Shown: one piece after another, positions 1 to 11,206 of the stretch
Layout of the letters: each line of letters opens with the position of its first letter
How positions within the stretch are numbered: position 1 is the first letter of the stretch
Origin: Haplosporangium gracile
Taxonomy: Eukaryota; Mortierellomycota; Mortierellomycetes; Mortierellales; Mortierellaceae
Assembly: GCA_015499985.1 (NCBI GenBank)
Contig: JAAAUF010000027.1
Span: forward strand, 35,216 to 99,215
DNA: 64,000 bases
Reading direction: 5' to 3'
Program-made: the position numbers and the translations under genes
The notes under the pieces: model-generated
Database searches by the model: none
Told to the model about the DNA's origin: nothing
What the model saw: only the letters and a program-made list of their open reading frames with translations

Positions 1-1073
1 GTCAGGCGTGGGGGTTCGAGTGCGATCGCTGAGCCAATCGAGAATCTTCAGTCTCAGGCTTCTTGATCTCGAATCTCTTGAGTCGACTTGAGGTTTTCAT
101 AATGGCCCGTTGTCTTGTTCGAGAGTGAATCGGAGATCAAGCGACTTGACGATAAGTGTGCCGAGGTTCGATAGGTGCTTCAGGGCAAGGAAGAATGCTG
201 GCCCGTAACGGTAAAAAGCAGATTGAGATACTTTAGTCCATGAAATGTAGCCTATTGCTCAAGGGAATCTGCATTCATCAGAGTCACGACGCAATAATGG
301 AGGCTGCAGGGTTAAAAGAGTGGACAGGTCAATGAAATAGACAGAATGGCACTCTAATTCTGCAAGGTGAGACAATCCCGCAATCGTGTCGTGGAAGTAG
401 TCTGCTGCGAGAGGGAGAGCAAGAAACACAAGGTGGTGGAAGCACAGAACCCTCAGCCTTGGGTTCTTGGCAATGTGAAGCCATAGATGCTGGATCGCAT
501 ACAAGTCCAGCTCCTGCTGGACCAAAGATAAAGAAATTACAGGGTAAGATCTAAACATCCTTTCGAAATCTGGTGACAAGAACAATCCTACGCATTCCTG
601 AAACTGGTCCCATAGAATCCGTTCCCTTGCATCACGGTTCCCCCATTTCAACTTCTGCGCATTGCGCTTCTTGGTCGTCAGATTGAGGTCTATATTGAAC
701 ACTCACAAGGACTGTAAGTGAGTGCATCCTTTGCTGAAGTTCGCGAGCTGAAAGATTTCTTGGTGGTGGATGTGAAAGTGGCGGATATATTAACCGTTCT
801 TGTTGGAGATATACTGTAGCCATTGCTCGTCCTGCTTGCCGACAGAGATGTCAGAGTCGTAGTGCGCCAGGATGGGATTTCAGATGGTGCTGCTGGTGTC
901 CAGGATGTGTCAGAGCGCTGGTATGAAATGGTTGTACCACTACTGGCTGCAGACTTGGATACATGAGAAAAAGCCCGGTGAAAGTAGGTGGGACCCGATA
1001 TGAAGGTACAATTCAGGAGGAGAGCAATGTGTCTGGAAGGCGAGAGGGTGTGGGTGGTCACAGACGTGGTTAC
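1..1073 (-). pseudogene. F-box/LRR protein pseudogene (runs off the left edge)
   Basis: Read on the minus strand, one frame gives an F-box-like start (PPELYLHIGSHLLSPGF, about 1020-970), then a 'NPRLRVL' leucine-rich stretch, then 'LKHLSNLGTL' near 160-130. The frame is cut by stops at 940-942 (TAG), 910-912 (TGA), 880-882 (TGA), 790-792 (TAA) and 259-261 (TGA). Several of these sit where Trp or Gln would fit. The longest open piece is 259-702 (147 codons). F-box proteins recruit substrates to SCF ubiquitin ligases through Skp1. This copy cannot make a full protein. It belongs to a different subfamily from the 1480-2997 gene. The start codon is not identifiable and the 3' end lies outside the window. 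Confidence 0.6.
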
Positions 1074-1479
1074 GTTAATGACAATGGATGAATGTAATTG
1101 TAAGTGGAATAAAGAACAGTAAGAGATACAAAAAAGAAAGAGAAAAAAAGACTAACAAATTATTTTACATGTTGCTCTCGTTCCTTTCCTCACCACTTAC
1201 ATGTTACCACAACGCCCCGCGTACTCAAACTCTACTATTTGGCCCAAAAAACAGACTGATCACTCACCCGCATCAGTTATTTAATTACAGATCAATTTTT
1301 CTCTTTCTCCTTGACGTCAACTAAAACCTCGTACCTGAGGCAGACACAAATTGAGACATGGATGATCATGACTCCAACGGTTGTCTAAGCGCAGACCAAA
1401 GACCAATACTATGTTTGCCATGCTGCAAAAAAGTGATGTCGTTTGTTGTATTTGTAGCTTCAAATGCAGTATGGGGTAC
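1074..1479. other. Intergenic, nothing recognised
   Basis: AT-rich spacer between two F-box loci. Short open frames here have no family resemblance. It probably holds the 3' UTR of the 1480-2997 gene. Confidence 0.5.
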
Positions 1480-2997
1480 TTAGTCGAAATCAACTGGCCA
1501 GTAGTCTACATTAGTCTCATAAATCATCTGTGCCAACTCATCTTGGATACCGTCATCTTCAGAAAGCGTCCCATCCATCTTCTTAAGCGACGTCCAATTC
1601 TCCAGCATCCACCAGACATCCTCTGCTGCCATACTTTGCCCAGTGTAGTGAAAACTAACGTCTGTAAGGCGCTTGAGTGTCGACAAGTGAGAGAGCCCCG
1701 CACCCAGTCGCAATTGAATTGCCCCTTTTTGCTTTAGTATATCCCGTACTGCTGCAGGATATGCCATAAGGGGTTCTTGATCTAAATGCAGCTCTCTCAG
1801 TTGATCCAGTTTCGAAAGTTGTTTGAACACAAGTTCGTCTGTTCTTGTGTCGTCGATATCTCTGAAAACCTGCAACTTGAGATATCGCAATCCAGAGCAC
1901 ACCCAGCCGCTACATGTCAAGCTCCCACTCTTGAGGTCCGCGACATAGATATAAGGGGCTTGCAATTCCTCCAGGTGAACGCACTCTGACAGGACCGTAA
2001 GAGTCATCAGACTCGAAAAGGAGGTGCAATCTCGGACATGCAGACTTCGAAGTGTCGCAAACTGGTGTTTCTGTAGGCGGGCAAAGCACAGGTCTTTGAA
2101 CTGATAACTGTCAGACCGAAACTGCTTCAAAGGCGGCAGGACGCTGATAATGTCGGCCCACTCGTCGTCGGGCCCGGAGCGATGTAACACAGCAAAAGAC
2201 TCGAGGAGTGGCCACGTCTTTTCGGCGAGCGCTGCAATCAAGTCGTCGGTCGGAAAGTATTGGTCATACACGCTCCATTCCAGCGCCACCAAGTTAGGAG
2301 CGTTCTTCATCCATTCCAGGTAATCGTCCACGGCCATTGCTGTGTTGCGAAAATAACTACTATACGTCATAGTCAGGCGCTTGAGGCAAGGAAACATCAG
2401 GGTTGAGAGGGAATTGCAGCAGTCGATTTCACGAACGTCCAGGTGAAGTTCCTCAAAACCCAAACACGCTCGCCAGAAAGGGTCCACCAGATCAGAGAAT
2501 ACCCCAAAACTCTGGACTTTGAGCCGCTTGGGGGCCTGCAAGGAAGCAAAGATAATATTCCAGACTGCGGAGGACACGGGAAATTTGCCACAATACAGTG
2601 CCAGATCCTGAACTTGTGGATTTAGGCCAATGAGCTGACGGACGCGACGGTCCCAGTCCTCGGTCAAAACGGTGTAGGTCGGATGGCTTCTGTTCCCAGA
2701 TAAAGAATAGTTGATCGTTATGTCGCGGACGTTCGGGAAGCGGATGGAGCAGTATTCTTGGGGGACGGCACAGCGAAATTCGAGCTGATGAATACGATGC
2801 GCATTTTCCTCGATCTTGGTCGCACTGAGCAAAAGTCGTCCTGTTCTCGAAGGAAGATGGAGCAGCCTCCAGAGAAGGTGGTTGAGGGCATTGTAGAGAT
2901 GCCAACAGGTGCGGATGGCGGACTTGATGGTGTACTTGTCGAGGTGAATTCCGACGAGTGCAATGACTTCTTCTGGGAGGTCGGTAATTCGTGCCAT
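1480..2997 (-). CDS. F-box/LRR-like protein, intact
   Basis: A single-exon ORF of 505 aa. The N-terminus (MARITDLPEEVIALVGIHL, residues 1-19, continuing to about 45) is an F-box, the Skp1-binding element of SCF ubiquitin ligases. The rest is an irregular leucine-rich-repeat solenoid (for example 'LEELQAPYI', 'LDQLRELHL') expected to bind the substrate. It ends with a conserved W-x(2)-LKKMDG-type tail shared with the other F-box proteins of this window. The first ATG is used because the F-box begins right behind it. A truncated duplicate lies just upstream at 3267-3494, so the locus arose by tandem duplication. The substrate is unknown. Confidence 0.85.
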   Translation of the reverse strand: MARITDLPEEVIALVGIHLDKYTIKSAIRTCWHLYNALNHLLWRLLHLPSRTGRLLLSATKIEENAHRIHQLEFRCAVPQEYCSIRFPNVRDITINYSLSGNRSHPTYTVLTEDWDRRVRQLIGLNPQVQDLALYCGKFPVSSAVWNIIFASLQAPKRLKVQSFGVFSDLVDPFWRACLGFEELHLDVREIDCCNSLSTLMFPCLKRLTMTYSSYFRNTAMAVDDYLEWMKNAPNLVALEWSVYDQYFPTDDLIAALAEKTWPLLESFAVLHRSGPDDEWADIISVLPPLKQFRSDSYQFKDLCFARLQKHQFATLRSLHVRDCTSFSSLMTLTVLSECVHLEELQAPYIYVADLKSGSLTCSGWVCSGLRYLKLQVFRDIDDTRTDELVFKQLSKLDQLRELHLDQEPLMAYPAAVRDILKQKGAIQLRLGAGLSHLSTLKRLTDVSFHYTGQSMAAEDVWWMLENWTSLKKMDGTLSEDDGIQDELAQMIYETNVDYWPVDFD

Positions 2998-3266
2998 GGA
3001 GAAGGTGAGGGTGAGAAAAGGAGGAGTTGACGAACAAAGGAAAGGTACAAAAACAGAGAAACAAAATTATAGCAAAACGCGGCGTGCTTTTATATTTTGC
3101 ATAGCTGAGATTGAAAATTGACACTCAAGCGGTATTGTGGAGGAAGACCCGCAGTTTGCCACCACCCATTTCGATAACTGCGGTCATTCATATCCTCTCT
3201 TTGCAATGTCCAAATAAAATGTCAATCTGATCATTCAAATCAGTTTCAACTGCAACTCTGGGCTTT

Positions 3267-3494
3267 TTATTCATATTTTGGAATACTAAAGCGTGTCTTG
3301 AGACTGCGGACTCGATGAGCGTTTTTACCTCGATCTTGGACGCATTGGGAAAAGTCGTCCTCGTTGGGGAGGAAGGGCGAGCTGTTCTCAGATAATATGG
3401 CTGAGCGCGTTGTGAAAGTGCCAGCATGTGTGAATGCCCAGATGGATCCCAATATATGGAATGATCTCTTCCGGAAGATCGTCGATCCGCGCCA
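3267..3494 (-). pseudogene. Truncated tandem copy of the neighbouring F-box gene
   Basis: The minus strand reads MARIDDLPEEIIPYIGIHL, then joins directly to 'HTCWHFHNALSHII'. Compared with the intact neighbour (DLPEEVIALVGIHL...RTCWHLYNALNHLL), about ten codons are deleted inside the F-box. A TGA stop at 3387-3389 replaces the Trp codon of the intact copy. Homology fades near 3267 with a further frame break. The resemblance also holds in an alternative frame, which is expected for a DNA-level duplicate. Confidence 0.7.
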
Positions 3495-3622
3495 TGGTAC
3501 AAGGAGGAGGTGTGGTGGTGAGTTATGAAGGAAGAGAAAGAAAAAAAAAAGAAAACAGCAGCATGTGTTTGTGCTTTCGAAAATCAAAACGAGGGGTTAA
3601 TAGGAGGCCGAGTTGAAATAAA

Positions 3623-4474
3623 ATGAACGAGGAGAGAACCCCTGGCGCAGTCAATCTCTCTGAAAGGCATCATTGGCACCTCTCGGGCAGCTACCATCCA
3701 GGCACCATCACTAGAAGAAAAACAAGTTTCACTTTACCTGATCAGAGAATTGTTGGAGTCCAGGTACCATCACTATGTCAGACGTGCTGGTTTAAGGGAT
3801 CACCTGGATCTTATCAAAGTGGTGTGGTTGCTGAATTTGTCCACTGTGGCGTTGAAAATGATGAGAGCAAAGAGCAATGGGATGGCGAGACACTTCGCCT
3901 ACTTTTTTGTCTTTTCCCTCCTTTGAATCCGAGAGTATTCGACGGACGGTTCTGTCAATTAAAGGAACTGCAGTTTCTTTCTTTCACCGGATACGAAGAG
4001 GAACGGTTGATGCTGACGTGGATACTATCAACAATACGCCGCGAGCCCCAAACTCTAGGCGACGAGGCAATTTCAGAGCCGGGTCACTTTGGTATATTTG
4101 GCGACGATGATTTTCTTTTAGAAAGCTCAACGGCAACTACTACCTTACATCCACCCTGTCGACTGAGCAAGCTGTCATTTTCATCATATGGTTTGGACGG
4201 TGCCCTTTGGTTACAACTTGTCCGATCAATCGACATCGTACCACTGAGAGAGTTCAAGCTCGATTGGTGCCGAACTTTCACCAACGAACATCTAAGCGAA
4301 TTGCTGAGTAGATGTACCTCGGTCAAGAATGCAGCCTTATTCCCTGCACCCCCTACAAACTCCTCGAAGTCACCATCTTTACGTCTGCTTCCAGATCCAT
4401 GCGCCCTACAAGATCTCAAGAATCGAGAGCATCAGCACCTGAGCATCACTCTCGTTGGTAGAACATGGCGTTGA
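3623..4474 (+). CDS. Hypothetical LRR-like protein, possibly a gene remnant
   Basis: An open frame of 283 aa. The second half has leucine-rich character: 'LKELQFLSFTGY', 'LSKLSFSSYGLDGALWLQLVRSID', 'LREFKLDW', 'NEHLSELLSRCTSV'. This cadence is that of the C-terminal LRR tails of large repeat proteins common in this fungal group. The first 70 residues have no recognisable character and the true start is unclear. The protein is far shorter than its presumed relatives, so it may be a 5'-truncated remnant. It is the only LRR-type frame in this cluster on the plus strand. Confidence 0.4.
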   Translation: MNEERTPGAVNLSERHHWHLSGSYHPGTITRRKTSFTLPDQRIVGVQVPSLCQTCWFKGSPGSYQSGVVAEFVHCGVENDESKEQWDGETLRLLFCLFPPLNPRVFDGRFCQLKELQFLSFTGYEEERLMLTWILSTIRREPQTLGDEAISEPGHFGIFGDDDFLLESSTATTTLHPPCRLSKLSFSSYGLDGALWLQLVRSIDIVPLREFKLDWCRTFTNEHLSELLSRCTSVKNAALFPAPPTNSSKSPSLRLLPDPCALQDLKNREHQHLSITLVGRTWR

Positions 4475-4964
4475 CTGGGTCAAGTTTACTTTTTCAACAT
4501 AGCAACATCTTCCTTTCTTTGTCAATAAACGCTTAAAAAAAAAGTTTAGAAGTTGAATAGCGCAACACAAGCTGACGGCTCAAAAAACAATGAACGAGAG
4601 CAGGCAGCCCGAGCAGTAACGATCACAATCTAGGCGCCAGAAGCATTTGGTACCCTAGCAAGCGACAAAGATGGTCGCAAGACTCACTCTCCACCTAAAA
4701 TTTTTCGACAACGTCGAGACTTCCTTCGGACTGTGCTTCGTGCGAGAGCCAATGTATGCTCATGTACGACTATAGAGCATGAACACGCTGAGTTTTTTTT
4801 TTCTTTTTGAAAGATAGTTTGTATGGTACATTTGGTATGCAAAGCAACACCTTGCTCGAAAAAATAGAGTACATAAAAAGCGCGAAAAAACTACGACTAT
4901 TAAGGAAGAACACAAATAATCACATCAGCTAAACCAACAACTCACAAAAAATAACAACAGAAAT
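4475..4964. other. Intergenic, 3' flank of the SMCR8-like gene
   Basis: About 490 bp between the convergent 3623-4474 frame and the SMCR8-like stop codon. It contains A- and T-runs suited to 3' ends and nothing else recognised. Confidence 0.5.
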
Positions 4965-7900
4965 CTACAGCTCGCCAGACACGGGTACTTTGGGATCCTT
5001 GCTCCGCTCATACTCATCCACCATTGTCGCCAAGTACTAATCGATCGTCAAACGCAACAAAAAGCAACACGTGTTAGTATTCTAATCGTAACAATGCACA
5101 TACCTGCCTACAATAGAATAAAAAGAATCAGAGAAGAGACGTAACTTACCACAACAATAGACCAGTCATCAGTTCCAGAGACGCCACCAACCATGTCTCT
5201 GACCACAGCCTCCTCCTCCTCAGTTAAAGTCACTGTATCCTTCTCCTTCTCCTTGGCCACTGCCAACTTTTCCATCTCCTTGGCACTGATCTGCGGAGGT
5301 TTGCCCTTGCCCATATTATTCGCCATGGCCGCAATCGCAGATGCCGCAGTGGGAGAATCAAGTGACCGCCGTCCAAAAGATTCTAGCGACTGTCGGTGAT
5401 TAAGATGGGGTCCACTGATGCTGCCACGACTATACATGAAGCCTGGTGATCCGATGTCCATGCTCCCGAAATTCTCCATCGATGTCTCGTATTCGGTCGC
5501 GCTCTCTCTTCCAAGGTCACGTCGTCGGTCATACTCACTGTCATCTACCTCTGAACGAGTCTCTGTAGCCTCCACGCCACTGTTAAGCCCGAATCCCTTC
5601 AACGTAGGTCCGCTTCCAGAAATCGAATCCAGGCGCCGCCGGTGATGAGCCGCAGCTGGCGATACAAACGTGGGGGAGGTGATCCTTGACGCGTTGGCTG
5701 AGGAAACACGACTGCTGCTGTTACTGTTGATAAGTATCGCCGTGGTGGCTGTGGTCGGTGTAGATCGAGAGATAATCCTTGTTGGTTCCTGGGCTGCAAT
5801 CTCTTCTAGTGTCAATGGGACCTCCAGCGGGACTTCTGGTGGGACAATAGTCTTGGAGAGACTAGTCAAATCAACGCTCGACTGCGACTGCATAAGTGAA
5901 AGAGTCCGGACAGTCAGAGCAGAAATGGTGCTTGCAGGTGCCGATTTAGGTGGCGGTCGTGCAGGGGTTGCGGGTTCAGGATCAGGGTCGCATGGCTGCG
6001 GTGGCAATGGACGCGGCGGCAATGGCTTGTCTTCCTGTCCATGATCCTCATTCAAGTCATCCGATGTAGAATCTTGATCGCCCTCGCTCATATCCCTCAT
6101 GTTTCCGCCAGCACTGCCATGGGCCCCCAATTGTTCGTCGCCGTCATAGATCCTGCTTCGCCTCTTCCGCTTTGACTTGAACCAGGCTTTGGCCTTTGCT
6201 CTGGTAGAACCGCGGCGCTTGACATCTTTGTGATGATTAGAGTCTGACAACTCACGACTGTTCCTAGGACTTCGTTGCACATCTGCACTCAGACGACCGA
6301 TGCTTTTGACTGACGTATCCAGCTGACCTGTGGTCTCCAAGGGTGGAGTGATAGGACTGGTCACTGTGGCGGAAGGTACAGATCGACCAAACGACATGGC
6401 GCGAAATGTGCCAGCGAGACTACGGAACGTTGCCGAAGTCGTGGGTGAGGCAGCAGAGGGTGACTTTGTTGAAACGTCGCTTTTTGTCATTGATTTGGCG
6501 CCGTCTCGCTCCGGGGGGTTACGATCGTGATCGTTGATGTGGCTCACATGTCGGTGCAGTGACAGAGGTCGCTTGGGTTTCAGCTTCCGCAGTGCTGAAG
6601 AGCTCTTCGTTACAGTTGAATTAGAGTCATGAAGCTTAGAAGTATGCGTGGCATCATCCTCCACTCCTGCAGGCTGCAAGCCATCAAAGTCGTCCGCTTG
6701 GTCTCCCAAATACTCCATACGGTCCTTCTCGTCATTGATGGCCGACTTCTCAAACATGTTACGTTGGCGAAAAGAGTCTGAATCACTGCTGCTGGAGGCA
6801 GCTGCCTTCCCCTGGCCCACTTCATACGCGTCATACGTCGCCTTCCGATCTCTCTCTTTATCCCGTTCTCGATCGCGCTCCTTCTCCCGCTCCTTGGATT
6901 CTCTGTTGCGACCGGGACTGGTATGATGACTGGACGGGTTCCGTGCTCGCCTAGGACTGGAGAATCCACTACTGTTTCGTTTCCTACGCCCGTTGCTCCC
7001 TGAGACACCGTCCATATGGGCATTCGAGTCGGAGCGCCCAAAAGCCGCGAGAGCAGGATCAATCATCGCCGCACTCTTGGCGCTCCAATAGTCGAACCAC
7101 TTTTTCCACTTGCGCATGCCCTGAGAGGTGGTATATTGCATCGGCCCTCCGCTCTGACTCGACTCGTCTCCTGAAAACTCGGGTCGCCCGCGCTGATGGT
7201 TCCTGCTGCTCCGCTCATAGTAGTGACTCTCTGCAAGGTCGCGCCTGAAACCCCTCCGACCCTGACCATTTCCTGAAAACGACTTCTCCATATCCGACGA
7301 GTCGTGAGACGAAAACGCCTCGTTGGCGATACCCGAGTGCCTATAAAGTACAGTGGCACCGAGGTTCGTTGCCGATAGGTATGCCGAGGAGTTTTTCCGG
7401 ATTCCTCGAGAAAGTCCGTTGCTCTTGGGTGTCACCGGCAAAGGCCGTGAGCTCCGAAAGTTGCTCTGATAAGAAAACGCTTCCCCATCGTCAGAAGCTC
7501 CGCTCGAATAGAAAGAATGCACCCCAGGCGGTGCGAGGAGCCCTCCTTGGTACAGCCTTCCTTGAAAGACGAGATGGTAATAGAGGAACGACTTCAACAG
7601 GATATCGAAAAACTTGCCCTCGACAAACGCCATGAAGGAAGCATCCTCCGAGAACAGCGCCATGTTGCGAAAGATTGACTCCAGCAAGATCCCATCGGTG
7701 TACTGTCGTCCGTTAACCCATGTGAGAGTGTCACAGTCTACCACGCAAATGTCAGCCTCCATGAATTTTGGGTCAATTTTGCTCGAGTCCACGCCAACGA
7801 TGAAGAACTTCTCCATATCTTCCACCTGTAACAACCCATATCCCTGGTACCACGGAATGATCCGCCGTTGCTGTTCCATCAACTGCTCCTCCCTCGTTGG

Positions 7901-10900
7901 ATACCCTGCATGAGGAAGAAAAGTCGCCAAGACAATAACTAAGGACCGGACCTTCTGCTCACACTCAGACGACCCCATGATGCAGACTTTTTGCCCACTG
8001 AGAAGCGCAAACACAAGATGCTTGGCCAAAGTCGCGTCCTTCTGAAGTGTGTCGAGGACCAAAGTCGGACATGATGTTACCGGTATTGCTGCTGATCCGA
8101 TCAAGCCCATGCTGGTTCCGCTCTGTGCCGAGTATCTGTGTTGCGATCGCCCTAGGTTCCCACCCATTGACGACTCCCCTTGGGACACTCCTGCACCAAA
8201 TGCCCAGGGAGCCTGCTCTCCAGCACCGTCTGGGTGCGCCGCTGTGCCCTTGGCGTGATGTAATGTCTGCTGCTCCTGATGCCACTCCACGACTCGTGCG
8301 GACCGGTCAAGCGGTGTTACGACAAACGTTTCCCGAGTAAGTGTATCGTTATGAGTGGCCATCCCTGTTGCTGCAGTGAAAAAAGACGCAGCATCGTCCA
8401 GGGAGTCATATCCAGTTTGCTCGTCGTCCGCGTCATCCGCATACACTGGCTGGCTTGGTTGAGGCTCTCCTACTACATTGTCGTCCTGCACCAACGCCGA
8501 AGGTTCAGGTATCTGAGCTTGCAGAACTTGTTGCGTCGGTATTCCGTCATCTGATTGTGCGCCTGCAGTTGATATCCCTCGTAATAATTTCACTAACGGC
8601 ACTGGTGCTTCTTCATGTTGCGTTGGACGTGCCGTTGCCCTGTTGAAGTGAAATTAATTGTTAGTCAAACAGTATTAAGCTGTTCGTACACAGGCACATC
8701 GAAGTAAATGCAAATGTGACGCACCTGTTGAACTCTGGATTCCGAAAGTTGATCATGAACCTAAAAGTGCACAATTAATATGTGTGTGAATTTTGATGCC
8801 AAATATTAATTGTGATATCCATCCTGAAACAAAACTGCATTAAGTACATACTTTTGTCCTATCGTCAGAGCAGTCGCGGTAGGATCTACATTGTGGCAGG
8901 AGATACAGAAAGGATGTCAGATACACTAGGGTGCAACTATCAAACGATTAAAACAACCCTTCTGACCTACTTACGCATACGCTTCAGATTGTCGGCAGCT
9001 TGGCCAAGGAATGGAGCATCCGCCTGAAACTCCTTGAGGATATCCTTGATCTTCTTGATGCCCAAGTGGAATTGGATCGACGAATTCCAGACCATGGTCG
9101 CGACACAAAGTTCTCGAAGCGGTCTGAATACGACCTCATCACGAAATATGGGGTACAGCGTCGTCACGTACTGTGCTTCATACTCTGGTGTCTCGTACAT
9201 TATCGAGTCATAGTCCGAGACAACAGAGTTCTTCCTGGACTGTTCCTGTTGAAGACCAAGAAGGTGAGGCAAAGGCGCAGATAGACTCTCGCCCATCGTC
9301 CCTGAAGCATCCAGAATTCGTGATGGACCAAGGACGCTCGAAGTAGAATTTTTGTGCCGAATCCTGGGTCCTGGTCGTGATGTTGCTCCCAAAAATAACG
9401 AGGGGTCTACTGCACCGGACCGACTTGCTGCCAGCATCGCAAGGTTTTCTGACGAGTTCATAGGCGAGAGGTCGGAAAGTGGCGCCACTGACTGTGGCCC
9501 ATCATGTCCATCATCCGCGTGTCCCAATAATGGTTGTCCGTCGATAGAATAGTGTTCGAGTGTGCTAATAATGAGGGTTGCTGTCTCGATGGCATCCTTG
9601 ATCGACTCCAGGTCATCCTTTTGTTGCTCCGTCATCCCTGGCCCTTCAGACTTTCCTGTCAACTCTGACAGCTCTGGCGACGAAGGCGTAAGGGTATTTT
9701 GACTAACTGCTGATGTCAGAGTCTCTTTGGGCGGAGAAGAGTTCGCAGATTCAGAGTGTCCTGGAGCATCGGACGGCGATTCTGAGAGGAGGTTGTTGGT
9801 GTAGTTCAAATCCCGCAGCCTCTTTGTAAGGTCCTGCCTGAATAACGTGTAGTTTCCAGTCTTGAAGTAAAGAGCCGCCTTCCTGAATTTCTGTCTCATC
9901 TCCTCATATTGCGATAGAATTTTGTGCGGGTCTCGCGTGATGTATGACATGCAAAATGGTCGCACAAAGCCTCGTGCGTTGATGTCGAAAAGTGTAAAAT
10001 GGTGGACCTATGGACCAGCGAGTGATGATTTTTGGAGGAGGTCAATGACCCACGAAGAGTGAGGGACATGTTGTCGATATCGATTTCCTGAATGGTGCCA
10101 AGCGGTTGACTTACATATGCCCAGTAGCCCTTTTCGACGTCGCTAACATGGACCTCAATATCTTCTGGAATGTGAAATCCCCCCGATCTAAGGAGCAAAA
10201 ACATCGATGTACAATGACAACATAAGTGTTAGCAACCAGAAGCACCCAGAGAAAAGGAAAGAAGGAATGAATATTCTTCTGCAGCCCCCTCCTTGTAGCC
10301 TCTCCTTGTAACCCCTGGATATCCTCGGCAATGATGAAAAACAAAAGTAAGCAAGATTGAACCAAGAGGCAGACATTCAGTCTTCCTGCATACAAAAAAA
10401 TGGACGACTTACGATTCTCTCTGCTGCTGGTCGACTGAAGTAATCCGGAGTACAAACTCGTGTACGTCAAAGAGGTCCTTGTTATCGTTTTCCTGACTGC
10501 CGTTTCCGTCGGGACTCAGGGTCGAGTTGCTGGTTTCAGAATAATCGTGTGAATGCTTTCCAGAAGACTCCTGTGACCGCTGCTTGTGTGAAGAATACGA
10601 GTCGCGAGTCAGGTCCACGATATTATCTGGGATGGTCATCACCGCACGGGGACCCTCCAGCTCTGAAAACTCGGAGATGAGGACAAAATCGGGTAGATTG
10701 GCACCCTTCTTGGCGAGCCACCAGCAACCCGTGGGTGGGTCCATACTCATGACCGACTTTTGTTGCTCCTTTTGCTGCTGCTGTCCTTTGAATCCAAGAC
10801 CTGCCCCATCCAACGTTGACTGTCCTTTGAGACCATGAGCAAGTGAATTCAAAGTAGCGCCCTTGCCAGAGACGTATCGACCTGCTGAACCCATCATGGG

Positions 10901-11206
10901 CGAGCTTGTTTCAGAAAGAGACCCCACACCAGGTGTACGCTGGTGAAGGCGTGAGCCCGTCGAGACGGGGAATGGGCTTGTGTTAGCTGTTTCAAAGTGC
11001 GGAGTGGGCGAAGCAGAGTCTATCTGCGAGGTCGACGCGGATCTTGGGAGCTGTGCTGGGTTGGGCAAGGACGGTTGTCGTTTGGTTACTGCTGAAGTTG
11101 TAACAGAGAGTGGTGAACTTGCGGGAGGCGGGGAGGCCATGGCTGAGGAGTCGAGGTCTTCATAGTTGTTGTCGAGTGCTTCAGGGAATGCTGTCCAGTT
11201 GAACAT
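4965..11206 (-). CDS. SMCR8: SMCR8-like DENN-domain protein (seven exons)
   Basis: Exons (minus): 11206-10413, 10187-10115, 10007-8975, 8885-8852, 8760-8725, 8639-5150, 5036-4965; all junctions are GT-AG and in frame, giving about 1843 aa. Landmarks match animal SMCR8 in order: 'FVLISEFSELEGP' (about residue 174, start of the longin/uDENN part); 'VHHFTLFDINARGFVRPFCMSY' split by intron 2; 'LKTGN'-like 'FKTGNYTLF' with 'LRDLNYT'; and a C-terminal DENN core 'FALLSGQKVCIMG...VLATFLPHAG' (about 860-900). In animals SMCR8 acts with C9orf72 and WDR41 in a GAP complex controlling small GTPases, autophagy and lysosomes. The roughly 800-residue Ser-rich tail with RE/RD-repeats is disordered and is not in the animal protein. 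An upstream in-frame ATG at 11287 is possible; 11206 (MFNW) is preferred. The last intron also contains a TAG-GCAG sequence that could confuse splicing predictions. Confidence 0.88.

Noticed and set aside
2492..3124. Minus-strand ORF of 210 codons overlapping the F-box gene
   Set aside because: An alternative frame of the 1480-2997 CDS; it only looks conserved because the neighbouring truncated copy has the same DNA.
5101..5148. A 4-bp micro-exon (GCAG) in the last SMCR8-like intron
   Set aside because: Including it shifts the frame of the final exon; a single longer intron keeps YLATMVDEYE in frame.
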